From: CAWCAL01 sp963695075
Lineage (GTDB): Bacteria; Actinomycetota; Acidimicrobiia; Acidimicrobiales; CAWCAL01
DNA length: 64,000 nucleotides
Reading direction: 5' to 3'
NCBI GenBank assembly: GCA_963695075.1
Contig: CAVOFR010000001.1
Span: 1 to 64,000 of the forward strand
Both the position numbers and the translations under genes were made by a program. Under the pieces are notes generated by a model. The model worked only from the letters and a program-made list of their open reading frames with translations. It was not told where the DNA came from and did not search any database. Of the stretch, positions 51,591 to 60,515 are shown in pieces; position 1 is the stretch's first letter; the number at the start of each line of letters is the position of its first letter.

Positions 51591-52166
51591 TCAACCGGCA
51601 GCCCGGGTGACGGAACCGCCGACCAGCCCGGCGAAGCTGCGCATGGCGGTCAGCAGGACCTCCGGTTCGGGGTGCGGCATCAGGTAGTGCGAGTACACGA
51701 GCCGGAGAAACATCTCCGCGGCCTGCTGACGGCTGAGGGCGCGGACCCGGACCGCTGGTACCTCGTCGAGGGCGTCGCCCAGGAGTGCGGCCAGGGTCTC
51801 CGATTCTGGCTCGAGGGCGGATGCCAGTGACTGGAGAGCGAACTCCGGGTCGACGCTGATGGCGCCCGCACCCACGGACCCGTCCAGGTACGTGACCAGA
51901 TGGCGCAGCGCGGCGTCGAGCCTGCGGCGCGGCGATCGCTGCGCATCCACCGCGGACCGGAGACCCTCCGAGAAGAGCTCGATCTCGTGCTCGGTGATCG
52001 CGGCGAGCAACTCCGCCTTGGTCGGGAACCAGCGATAGAGAGTGGGCCGTGAGACGCCCGCTGCCGCGGCGACGGCGGACATGGTCAGCCGCTCGGGTCC
52101 TCGTTCCGTGATCGCCCGACGAGCCGCGGCGAGGATCTTCGCTTCGGATGTCGTCCGCTCGGCCAT
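51591..52166 (-). CDS. TetR/AcrR-family transcriptional regulator
   Basis: A 191-residue repressor, ATG 52166. The N-terminal HTH is TMSAVAAAAGVSRPTLYRWFPTKAEL near residues 28-53; the remaining helices form the ligand and dimer domain. It heads the apparent operon with the sulfotransferase, DUF1214 and SDR genes. An inverted repeat TTACA-N14-TGTAA ten bases before the start is the likely autoregulatory site. Its ligand is probably an intermediate of the local pathway, but that is inference. Confidence 0.9.
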   Translation of the reverse strand: MAERTTSEAKILAAARRAITERGPERLTMSAVAAAAGVSRPTLYRWFPTKAELLAAITEHEIELFSEGLRSAVDAQRSPRRRLDAALRHLVTYLDGSVGAGAISVDPEFALQSLASALEPESETLAALLGDALDEVPAVRVRALSRQQAAEMFLRLVYSHYLMPHPEPEVLLTAMRSFAGLVGGSVTRAAG

Positions 52167-52175
52167 TCCCTACCA

Positions 52176-52199
52176 TTACACTCAGGCGACGAAATGTAA
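52176..52199. promoter_or_regulatory. Inverted repeat, probable TetR operator
   Basis: TTACA at 52176-52180 and TGTAA at 52195-52199 frame a 24-bp site just upstream of the TetR start. On the minus strand TTTACA could also serve as a -35 element, so binding would block the promoter. Confidence 0.5.
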
Positions 52200-52238
52200 A
52201 GGCGAGTGATGAGCGGTAGAGAAGAGAGTGGTGCGCCG

Positions 52239-53852
52239 CTAGAGAGCGTCGCGGGCCAGCGCTGCTCGCAATGATCGCTTCTTGACCTTTCCCGAAGGCG
52301 TGCGATCGAAGTCGGCGACGACTCGAACCTCCTCGGGCCACTGCTGCTTCGCGAGCCCGACCCGTTGCAGGTGGGCCTGCACTGTCGCAAGATCGAGCTG
52401 CGGTTCGGACTCGGTGGGGCGGATGACCGCGCAGGCATGTTCGCCGAACCGTGCGTCGGGTGCCGCGACGACCGCGACCTCGGCCACCCCGGGCATGGAA
52501 GCCACGTGGTGCTCGATATGGGCGGCGGACAGGTTCAGCCCACCGCGGATGATGAGATCGGCGAGACGGTCGGTGATGGTGAGGAACCCGTCGTCGTCGA
52601 GGAGGCCGATGTCGCCGGTGTGGTACCAGCCCTCGTCGTCGATGGCCGCCTCGGTCAGGGCGGGATCGGTGTAGCCGACGAAGAGGTCCGGGCCTCTGCT
52701 GAGGATCTCACCGGGCTCGCCGGGGGCGACCTCCGCCCCGTCCTCGTCCAAGAGCCGGACCTCGACTCCCGGCATCGGTCTGCCGTCGGTGGTGTTGCGC
52801 TTGATAGCCGCTTCGTCGATGGAGGAACCCGTGATCGACGGGTGCTCGGTCGATCCGTATGCCCGCGTGACCTTGATACCGAGTGATTCCGCTCGTCGCG
52901 CGACGGCGGTGGGGACCGGCGATCCGCCGAGTCCGAAGCGTGGGATCTTCGGTAGGACGTGGGGACCGAAGTCGGGATGGTCGAGCAGGCTCGTGAGGAA
53001 GATGGTGGCACCACCGCCGGGGCTGAGGTCCTCCGCCTCGATGATGGAGAGCACCCGTCCCGGATCCCAGCGGTCGAGGAGCTCGATCGGGTTGCCGTCG
53101 AACAACGGGAGCAGGCTTCCGCCCAGCATTCCCGTCATGTGGGCCAGTGGGGACGCCATGACCGTGGGCCGTCCACCGGCTACGCCGAGCGTGGCGAGCT
53201 GTCGGACCTCGGCGAGCAGCGTGCGGTGGGAGTGGATGACGCCCTTCGGGTCGGCCGTGGTGCCCGACGTGTAGGCGATCATCGCCGGCCGATCGGCGTC
53301 CACGATCGTCGACTCGGGCATCGGCGGCTGGTCGGCGAGCGTCGAGAGAGCGACGGCTCCGGGAAGCATGCGCGTGGGCACGGTGCCGTCGGCGACGACG
53401 ATGGTCTCGACATCGAGCTCATCGCGGATCGACTCGAGATTGGCGACGTGGTCGATGCCGCCGAATCCGCCGACCGTCACCAGTGCCCTGGCCCCGGACT
53501 GACCGAGGATGAAGAGGACGTCGGCAGGCCCGTAGAAGTGGATGATCGGCACCATGGTGGCGCCGATGCAGAATCCGGCCCAGAGCACCTCGAGGGTTTC
53601 GACCCAGCTCGGCATCTGGTACGCGACGACGTCGCCGGGCCCTATGCCGCGGGTTCGGAGGCCGGTGGCTATGCGTCGGGAGCGGTCGTGGACCGCGCCG
53701 ACGGTGGTGACCGCCGGCGCGGTATCCGACCAGATGCGGACGCGCATCGACGGGTCAGCCGCCACCCGTCGGTCGACGAACTCGGCGAACGTCTCGTCGT
53801 TCCACCAGCCGTCGTCCCGGTAGCGCTCGTGTCGGGAAGCGAGGCTCGTCAT
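52239..53852 (-). CDS. AMP-dependent acyl-CoA synthetase/ligase 4
   Basis: A 537-residue ANL enzyme, ATG 53852 (MTSLASRHERYRDDGWWND). The phosphate loop AYTSGTTADPKGVIHSHR is near residue 200, AYGSTEHPS near residue 335, GWYHTGDIGLLDDDGF near residue 410, and the C-terminal lysine motif RTPSGKVKKRSLR near residue 520. The active site looks complete. The N-terminus resembles cyclohexanecarboxylate-CoA ligase relatives, but that is not diagnostic. It follows the P450 gene by 9 bp in a SDR-P450-fadD operon. Confidence 0.87.
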   Translation of the reverse strand: MTSLASRHERYRDDGWWNDETFAEFVDRRVAADPSMRVRIWSDTAPAVTTVGAVHDRSRRIATGLRTRGIGPGDVVAYQMPSWVETLEVLWAGFCIGATMVPIIHFYGPADVLFILGQSGARALVTVGGFGGIDHVANLESIRDELDVETIVVADGTVPTRMLPGAVALSTLADQPPMPESTIVDADRPAMIAYTSGTTADPKGVIHSHRTLLAEVRQLATLGVAGGRPTVMASPLAHMTGMLGGSLLPLFDGNPIELLDRWDPGRVLSIIEAEDLSPGGGATIFLTSLLDHPDFGPHVLPKIPRFGLGGSPVPTAVARRAESLGIKVTRAYGSTEHPSITGSSIDEAAIKRNTTDGRPMPGVEVRLLDEDGAEVAPGEPGEILSRGPDLFVGYTDPALTEAAIDDEGWYHTGDIGLLDDDGFLTITDRLADLIIRGGLNLSAAHIEHHVASMPGVAEVAVVAAPDARFGEHACAVIRPTESEPQLDLATVQAHLQRVGLAKQQWPEEVRVVADFDRTPSGKVKKRSLRAALARDAL

Positions 53853-53861
53853 GGGTCGGCC

Positions 53862-55067
53862 TCAGCCGGTGCGGATCGGGACGTTCGAGTAGCCGGCCAC
53901 GTTGATCATCTGGACCCGGGCCAGCCCTTTTTCGACGACCTCGTAGCGGGGATACCGCTCGGCCAGCTCCTCGATAGCGATCCGCCCCTCCAGGCGGGCC
54001 AGCGCGGCCCCGAGGCAGCTGTGGATGCCATGACCGAATCCGAGTGACAGGGTCGACGGCCGGGTTATGTCGAAGCGGTCGGGTTCCTCGAACTGGCGGT
54101 CGTCGCGTGTCGCGGCGCCCGTGACGAGGAGGACGGGCGACATCGCCGGGATCACCGTGCCGTGCAGCTCGACATCGCGTACCGCCATCCGACCCTGGAA
54201 CTGCGACGGGGGCAGGTACCGGAGCAGCTCCTCGAACGCGCCGGGGATCAGCGCCGGATCCTCTCGGATCATCGTCCATTGGTCCGGGTGCCGGGCGAAC
54301 ATCACCACGGCGTTGCCGATCAGCTTGGTGACGGTCTCGGCCCCGGCGCCACCGATCAGGCTGCCGAAGCCGGCGATAGCAACGTCGTCGAGTCCGACCA
54401 TGTCGCCGTCCTCGTCCTCGACCTCGACCTGGGTGAGGTGGCTGAGCATGTCGTCGACGGGATGGGCCCGCTTCGCCACCGCGAGCTCGTAGAAGTACGT
54501 ACCCATGGCGATTGCGGCTTGCCGGCTGGCAGCCGAGGCGGAGGTCTCACCTACTTGGCGAGTGAGGGTCTCGTCGAGCCAGAGGCGCACCTGCTGTCGC
54601 ATGTCGGCGGGAATGCCGAGCATGCGGCTGATGATCTCGACCGGGAAGTACGCGGCGAACTCGGCGACGAGATCCACCTCGTTTCTCCCCTCGAGCCGGT
54701 CGAGGTATCCGACGATGACCTCGCGCACCATCGGCTCGAGCGCACCGATCGCCAGCGGTGTGAACACCCGGCTCACTAGGGCCCTCAGTCGGTCGTGCTT
54801 CGGTGGGTCCATCATTATGAGGGACTCGAGCTCGTACATCGTGCCGGTCGTCAACGAGTCGAGCTCGACGCCGTAGGCGCTGCTGTAGGTGGCCCAGTCG
54901 CGCTCGGCGCTCACGACGTCGTCCCACCGCGACAGTGCGTAGAACCCGATGTCCTCGTTGTGGAGGACGGGGGCCTCGTCCCGCATCCGACGATACAGGT
55001 CGTACGGATCGTCGAAATAGGTCGCCGAGTAGGGGTCGAACACGATGTCGATGTCTGATCTTGCCAT
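53862..55067 (-). CDS. Cytochrome P450
   Basis: A 401-residue soluble bacterial P450, ATG 55067 (MARSDIDIVFDPYSATYFDD). The I-helix oxygen-activating motif is GGAGAETVTKLIG near residue 240, the ExxR is in FEELLRYLPP near residue 280, and the heme-thiolate loop FGHGIHSCLGAALARLE near residue 345. It probably hydroxylates the hydrophobic substrate. Electrons may come from the 3Fe-4S ferredoxin at 32431. The gene starts 5 bp after the SDR stop. Confidence 0.93.
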   Translation of the reverse strand: MARSDIDIVFDPYSATYFDDPYDLYRRMRDEAPVLHNEDIGFYALSRWDDVVSAERDWATYSSAYGVELDSLTTGTMYELESLIMMDPPKHDRLRALVSRVFTPLAIGALEPMVREVIVGYLDRLEGRNEVDLVAEFAAYFPVEIISRMLGIPADMRQQVRLWLDETLTRQVGETSASAASRQAAIAMGTYFYELAVAKRAHPVDDMLSHLTQVEVEDEDGDMVGLDDVAIAGFGSLIGGAGAETVTKLIGNAVVMFARHPDQWTMIREDPALIPGAFEELLRYLPPSQFQGRMAVRDVELHGTVIPAMSPVLLVTGAATRDDRQFEEPDRFDITRPSTLSLGFGHGIHSCLGAALARLEGRIAIEELAERYPRYEVVEKGLARVQMINVAGYSNVPIRTG

Positions 55068-55072
55068 GGATG

Positions 55073-55879
55073 TCACGTGGGGCCCAGGGCGTAGGCGCCG
55101 GTCTTTGGGTCGTGGTACCAGCCGCCGGCCGCGTGGGTGCCGCCATCGACGTGAATCGTCTGGCCGGTGATGTAGCTCGACATGCCGGACGCGAGGAACA
55201 CCGCAGCCGCAGCCATCTCGTCGACATCGCCGGGTCGGCCCATCGGCACCGCGTAGCCCATGCGCTCCTCCGCTCCGGGCGGTGCGATCGTCCTGAGGCC
55301 CTCGGTCATCGTCATGTCGGGTGCGAGCGCGTTGACCCGGATGTGGTGCGGGGCGAGCTCCAGCGCCGCGGTCTTCGTGTAGTTGATGACACCGGCCTTT
55401 GCTGCCGCGTACGCGGCGTAGCCCGGCGCCGCTCGCACGCCCTCGATGGAGGTCACGGCCATGATGCTCCCGGCGACCTTCGCGTCGACCATCGTCCGTG
55501 CGACCCGCTGGGTGCACAGCAGCACGTGGCGGAGATTGGCCTTGTAGAGCGCGTCCCACCCGTTCTCGCTCGTCTCGAGCACGGGTGAGGAGAACACGCC
55601 ACCGGCGTTGTTGACGAGGATCGACACCGGCCCGAGCTCGTCGATGGTGCGGTCCAACGCTCCATCGACGGCGCCACCATCGCGCACGTCGGTCGGGAGC
55701 CCCAACGCCCCGATCTCGTCTGCTGCCGAAGCGCAGGTGTCGGGGTTCTGCTCCCAGATGGCGACCGATGCGCCGAATGCGGTGAGACCGGCGGCGATGC
55801 CGCGTCCGATGCCGGAACCGGCGCCGGTCACGACCGCGACCCGCCCGTCGAGGAGGACGTCCGAAGGATGGATCGACAT
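55073..55879 (-). CDS. SDR-family dehydrogenase
   Basis: A 268-residue classical SDR, ATG 55879. TGAGSGIGRGIAAGL near residue 20, NNAGGVFSSP near residue 92, Ser in AVTSIEGVRAAPG near residue 142 and YAAYAAAKAGVINY near residue 155. The C-terminal tail HAAGGWYHDPKTGAYALGP is longer than usual. It is probably an alcohol dehydrogenase acting on the product of the co-transcribed P450. First gene of the SDR-P450-fadD operon, divergent from the Baeyer-Villiger monooxygenase with operator site 7 between. Confidence 0.87.
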   Translation of the reverse strand: MSIHPSDVLLDGRVAVVTGAGSGIGRGIAAGLTAFGASVAIWEQNPDTCASAADEIGALGLPTDVRDGGAVDGALDRTIDELGPVSILVNNAGGVFSSPVLETSENGWDALYKANLRHVLLCTQRVARTMVDAKVAGSIMAVTSIEGVRAAPGYAAYAAAKAGVINYTKTAALELAPHHIRVNALAPDMTMTEGLRTIAPPGAEERMGYAVPMGRPGDVDEMAAAAVFLASGMSSYITGQTIHVDGGTHAAGGWYHDPKTGAYALGPT

Positions 55880-55963
55880 GATGGCGACTGTACGCCCACC
55901 CGTGTGGCCTTCACCCGGGGGCCCGATGAGAACTACCGATCATGATCCCCGCCCGACGGGTTC

Positions 55964-55977
55964 TAACGCTGATGTCA
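55964..55977. promoter_or_regulatory. TAACR-N4-YGTCA operator, site 7
   Basis: TAACGCTGATGTCA lies in the divergent promoter of the SDR-P450-fadD operon (start 55879) and the Baeyer-Villiger monooxygenase operon (start 56041). Confidence 0.65.
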
Positions 55978-56040
55978 GCTCTGGTAATGTCGACACCCGA
56001 CCACGAGGCGCATGCACGAGGGGCACGCACGAGGGGCACG

Positions 56041-57873
56041 ATGGAACGAGATGACGGGTCGGCCGACTACGACCCCGAGGCCGTACGCGCCAAGTACCTG
56101 GAAGAACGGGACCGACGCCTGGTCCCCGGCCGCACCGACGTCCGTGACCTTCGGCGGGACGAGCAGTTCGCGCGGTTGAGGAATGACCCCTTCACACCGT
56201 TCGAGGAACGTGACCCGCTCGTCGAGGACGTCGACGTCGTCATCGTAGGCGGTGGCATCGCCGGGATTCTGGCCGGCGTGCAGCTCCGCGAGGCCGGCGT
56301 CGAGCGGATCCGCATCGTCGACCAGGCCGGTGGTGTCGGAGGCACCTGGTACTGGAACCGGTACCCGGGCGTGATGTGCGACGTCGAGTCCTACATCTAC
56401 CTGCCGATGCTCGAGGAGATGGGTTACCTGCCGAAGGACCGGTATGCCTCGGGCGAGGAGATCCGGCTCCACCTCCAGGCGATCGCGGATCGCCACGACC
56501 TCGTCGACGACGCGCTGTTCCACACCGACGTGTCCCGCGCCGCGTGGGACGACGAAGTCGCTCGCTGGCAGATCAGCACCGACCGCGGCGATGCGCTGAC
56601 CTGCCGCTACTACGTCGTCGCGGTCGGGATACTCAACCTGATGAAGGTCCCGGCGATCGCCGGGATGGAGGAGTACCAGGGCCACTCGTTCCACTCGGCC
56701 CGTTGGGACTACGACTACACGGGCGGTGGCCCGGGTCAGCCGCTGACCCGGCTGGGCCACAAAGTCATCGGACTCATCGGCGTGGGGGCGACGGGCATCC
56801 AGTGCCTCCCGCCACTGGCGGCTGCGGCCGAGCACGTATACGTGTTCCAGCGGACGCCGTCCGCGATCGGCGTGCGGGGAAACCGACCGACCGACCCGGA
56901 CTTCGGCCGACGGCTGGAACCCGGCTGGCAGCGGGAGCGGATGGACAACTTCCAGACCGTGATGATGGGCAGGCCCGTCGACGAGGACCTGACCGACGAC
57001 GGTTGGACCCACCACTTCGCCGCCGTCCAGCACCCACCCCGTAGGAAGGGCATGACGGTCGAGGAGTACCTCCGCGGTGCCGAGGAGCTCGACTACGGGA
57101 TCATGGAGGAGCACCGGCGACGGGTCGAGGCCCTGGTCGAGGACCGCGACGTCGCCGAGGTGCTCAAGCCGTACTACCGGTACCTATGCAAGCGGCCATG
57201 CTTCCACGACGAGTACCTGCAGGCCTTCAACAACCCGAACGTCACTCTGGTCGACTGTCCGGGCGGCATCGAGCAGCTCACCGAGCGAGGTCCCGTCGTC
57301 GACGGCGAACGGTACGAGGTCGACTGCCTCGTCTACGGAACGGGTTTCGAGCCGGAGCTCACACCGCTCCAGCGCCGCGCCGGTCACGACATCATCGGTC
57401 GGGGCGGCGTCAGCCTGGCCGAGAAATGGGCTGACGGCGCGGCCAGTCTGTTCGGAATGATGAGCCGCGGCTTTCCCAACATGTTCGTGATGCCCGCTCC
57501 CGGCCAGCAGGCCGTGGTCACGGTCAACTACACCCAGCTGGCCTGCCTCGGGGCCGAGTTCGTCGGTCGAACGGTCGGCATACTCGAGAAGCATGGCGCG
57601 GCGGTGTTCGACGTCAGTGCCGAGGCCGAGCGGGACTGGTGCCACAAGATCGTCGAGTCGTTCGTCGATACCAGTGAGGTCATGTCCGCCTGCACGCCGT
57701 CGCGGCTCAACCTCGAGGGTCATCCGGAGGCGATGAACCCGTTGAACGGCAACTACGGTCGAGGCTTGGGTGACTACTTCGGCTACCGCGAGATCCTGAC
57801 CGAGTGGCTGGACGGGAGCGACTGCGCGGGCCTGGAACTCGACGCGCGCGTCGCCGCACCGACCGAGCAGTAG
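56041..57873 (+). CDS. Baeyer-Villiger monooxygenase, flavin type
   Basis: A 610-residue class B flavoprotein monooxygenase, ATG 56041. The FAD motif VGGGIAGILAGVQL is near residue 70, GGVGGTWYWNRYPGVMCDVE near residue 95, the Baeyer-Villiger fingerprint YQGHSFHSARWD near residue 205 and the NADPH Rossmann motif GVGATGIQCLPPL near residue 245. The long N-terminus (about 60 residues) resembles phenylacetone/steroid-type monooxygenases. It would insert oxygen beside a ring ketone to make a lactone or ester; downstream amidohydrolases could then open it. Upstream, GCACGAGGGGCAC is directly repeated before the start. Confidence 0.93.
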   Translation: MERDDGSADYDPEAVRAKYLEERDRRLVPGRTDVRDLRRDEQFARLRNDPFTPFEERDPLVEDVDVVIVGGGIAGILAGVQLREAGVERIRIVDQAGGVGGTWYWNRYPGVMCDVESYIYLPMLEEMGYLPKDRYASGEEIRLHLQAIADRHDLVDDALFHTDVSRAAWDDEVARWQISTDRGDALTCRYYVVAVGILNLMKVPAIAGMEEYQGHSFHSARWDYDYTGGGPGQPLTRLGHKVIGLIGVGATGIQCLPPLAAAAEHVYVFQRTPSAIGVRGNRPTDPDFGRRLEPGWQRERMDNFQTVMMGRPVDEDLTDDGWTHHFAAVQHPPRRKGMTVEEYLRGAEELDYGIMEEHRRRVEALVEDRDVAEVLKPYYRYLCKRPCFHDEYLQAFNNPNVTLVDCPGGIEQLTERGPVVDGERYEVDCLVYGTGFEPELTPLQRRAGHDIIGRGGVSLAEKWADGAASLFGMMSRGFPNMFVMPAPGQQAVVTVNYTQLACLGAEFVGRTVGILEKHGAAVFDVSAEAERDWCHKIVESFVDTSEVMSACTPSRLNLEGHPEAMNPLNGNYGRGLGDYFGYREILTEWLDGSDCAGLELDARVAAPTEQ

Positions 57874-57880
57874 GGGTCTG

Positions 57881-59546
57881 ATGGCCGAAGACACCGCCAA
57901 CAATCGCCAGCGGGTAGCGATCGTCACCGGGGGTGGGGGCGGCATCGGCGCAGCCATCGCCGAAGAGCTCGGCCGCACGGGCGCCTTCGTGGTCACGATG
58001 GACCCGCTGGTGTCGGTCGACGGCGCCGAGCAGCTGCCCAGCCCGGAGGAGACGACCGCGGCGCGGATCGTCGCCGCCGGCGGCTCGGCTCGGGCGTCGT
58101 CGGCGTCGGTGACCGACCGTGACGGTGTTCGCTCCCTCTTCGCCGAGGTCGCCGACGAGTTCGGCGGGCTCGACGCGGTCGTGAACGTGGCGGGCATCAC
58201 GCGGCCGACGAGTTTCACCCGCGGAAGCGAGGAGGACTGGCGCAGCGTCCTCTCCGTCCACCTCGACGGCTACCGCAACGTCCTGGACGCGGCTCTGCCG
58301 ATCATGGCGGCTTGCGGGACGGGGGCACGTTCTCGGCGTGACCTCCGGCTCCGGGTGGCGACCGGCCGACACCGGCGCCTACGGCTGCGCCAAACGGGCG
58401 GTGGCGTCCCTCACGTGGCAGATGGGTCGCCATGGGCCTCCCGGCGTCGTCGTGAACGCCATCTCGCCCATCGCGATGACGCGGATCGTCACCGCCGCGC
58501 TGGGCCGCCGGCGACCGGCGAATGCACCCGCCGCGGGATCCTCGGCCACCGGTGGTCTCTCGCTCGGCTCCATGCCCGCGCCCGAGCAACTCGGGCCGCT
58601 GGCCGCACACCTGGTGAGTGACGGGTTCGCCGGCTGTCACGGCAGGGTCGTGTTCACCGCCGGCTCCGAGGCAGCTGTGATCGAGGAGCCGCGGCTCCTC
58701 GAGGTTCTCGACAGCGACGGCGTGGCCTCGCTGGCGCACGCCCTCGAGGCCGTGACCCCCGGAGCTCTCGTTCCTGCGGAGCTCGATCAGGAGAGCAGGG
58801 GCGGGACGAATCCCCGGTTCGGATCGATCTTCGACGAAGGGGACGCCGCGGCGCTGCCGTCGTCACCGGTGCGGTCGTGTGCGGTGGTCTCCGACCGCGC
58901 TGACGTCGCGGACGCTGTCGTCGCTGCGCTCGAGGCCCGCGGCGTGGCCTGCCGTCGGGTCGGGCCCGAGTCGGTCGGCGTCGGCTTCGACGGCGCGGCA
59001 GATGCTCTAGCCGGTGCAGTCGAGCGCGACGGACCGGTCGACGGTGTCGTCGTCGCGCCGCCCGGTCTGGCGCGGCTCCCGGGAGCGGTCGGCGGGTGGG
59101 AGCGCGTCCTCGCCGAGCATCGGGACATCGTGGAGCACATCCTCGACGATGCGGGGTGGGCCAGGGCCGTCGCCGACCTGGCGGCCCGAACGGGGAAACC
59201 CACCCGGCTCGTGATGCTCCTCGATGCCGGCACCGCCGGCGGTCGGAGCCGGGCCCAGGCATGCGCGCAGCTGACGCGCGCGGCTCGCGCCGCCACCGAT
59301 GATCGTGTCGCCGCGTTCGCCGTCAGCGTCGAGACCTCGGCCGAAGGTGCGTTGCGCCCCATCGGCGAGCTCGCTGCCCACCTCCTGGGCAGCCCCGATA
59401 CAACGCCCCTGTCGGGCGCCGAGCTCGTCGTCGGTGCCGGATCGATCGGTCTGCGCAGTCACCCACGGGTGGGAGCGAGCATGACTTTCGCGAGCTCGGC
59501 CGTTCCCGGCTGGTTCGACGACGCGCTCCGGAGCCTCGTCCGATGA
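57881..59546 (+). pseudogene. Two-domain SDR protein broken by a single-base frameshift
   Basis: ATG 57881 opens an SDR (VTGGGGGIGAAIAEELG near residue 13, DAVVNVAGI near residue 98). The frame leaves the family after PIMAA at about 58311, and a +1 frame resumes with GRGHVLGVTSGSGWRPADTG, YGCAKRAVASL and a C-terminal non-catalytic Rossmann-like domain to 59546. Removing one T at 58312-58313 gives a smooth PIMAAAGRGHVLGVTS and a protein of about 554 residues. Either a recent mutation or a sequencing error is possible; the intact downstream reading argues for a recent event. The end overlaps the next gene by 4 bp. Confidence 0.85.
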
Positions 59547-60430
59547 CTCGACGGCCGACACGGATCGTCGATGCCCATGTCCACCTGTGGGATCCAGCGC
59601 GCGCCGACTGGTATCCGTATCTGTCGGGCGGTCGGGAGCTGGACCTCGGCGACGTCACCGGCATGGCCCGCCTCTTCGACGTGGCGACCTACCGGGTGGA
59701 GTCGGCCGAGTGGAACGTCGAGAAGCTGGTGAACGTGGCCGCCGCCACCGGCCCGCACTCGATCGCCGAGACTCTCGAGCTCGACCGGCGCGCCGATCGC
59801 GACGGCCATCCCGACGCCATTATCGGAGGGATCACGCCGCCGTCGGCGGGAGCCTCGCCAGCGGACGCGACCGCCGAAGCGGTGGCGCAGATCGATCGGC
59901 AGATGGCCGCCCCACGGTTCCGCGGCGTCCGGCCGATGGGAGTCTTCGACGGCCCGCTCCCCGAGGCGGAGGTACTCTCGGCGCTGCGGGAGCGGGATCT
60001 CGTGTTCGAGCTGATGGCCCACCCCGATCAGCTGGAGGTAGCGGCCCGCGGCCTCGCCGGGTTCGACGACCTCGCCGTCGTCGTCGAGCACGCCGGCTGG
60101 CCCCGGTCGACCGAGCCCGAGGAGCGGGCCTTGTGGCAGCAGGGCATCGAGGCCCTCTCCGGTCTCGGCGAGAACGTCGCCTGCAAGCTGTCCGGGCTGG
60201 CGATGCCCATGGGGTCGATGCGGGCCGAGGTGCTCGGACCGTGGATCGAGCAGGCGCTCGAGGCCTTCGGCGTCGACCGGTGCATGTTCGCCAGCAACTT
60301 CCCGGTCGACGGGCTGCACGGGACGTTCGACGACCTGTACTCGACGTTCTCCGACATCACAGCCGGGCTCGACGACGACTCCCGCGACAAGCTCTTCGCC
60401 GCCAACGCCGAGCGGGTCTACCAGTGCTGA
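59543..60430 (+). CDS. Amidohydrolase-2 family protein, lactonase-like
   Basis: A 295-residue TIM-barrel hydrolase, ATG 59543. DAHVHLWDPARADWYPYL near residue 10 gives the D-x-H-x-H metal site (AHVHLWDP). GVRPMGVFDGPL, VVEHAGWPRST near residue 185, NVACKLSGLAMPM near residue 215 and RCMFASNFPVDGL near residue 250 match the lactonase/2-pyrone-4,6-dicarboxylate hydrolase-like subgroup. It lies behind the Baeyer-Villiger monooxygenase in the same operon, so hydrolysis of the lactone product is a sensible, unproven role. Confidence 0.87.
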   Translation: MTRRPTRIVDAHVHLWDPARADWYPYLSGGRELDLGDVTGMARLFDVATYRVESAEWNVEKLVNVAAATGPHSIAETLELDRRADRDGHPDAIIGGITPPSAGASPADATAEAVAQIDRQMAAPRFRGVRPMGVFDGPLPEAEVLSALRERDLVFELMAHPDQLEVAARGLAGFDDLAVVVEHAGWPRSTEPEERALWQQGIEALSGLGENVACKLSGLAMPMGSMRAEVLGPWIEQALEAFGVDRCMFASNFPVDGLHGTFDDLYSTFSDITAGLDDDSRDKLFAANAERVYQC

Positions 60431-60515
60431 GCGAGTGGCCTGCCGTGGCGGGGCGATTCACCGAGTACGCAGCCCGTGCGACGATCGGTCGTGCCGACGG
60501 CATTCTCCGCGGCCG

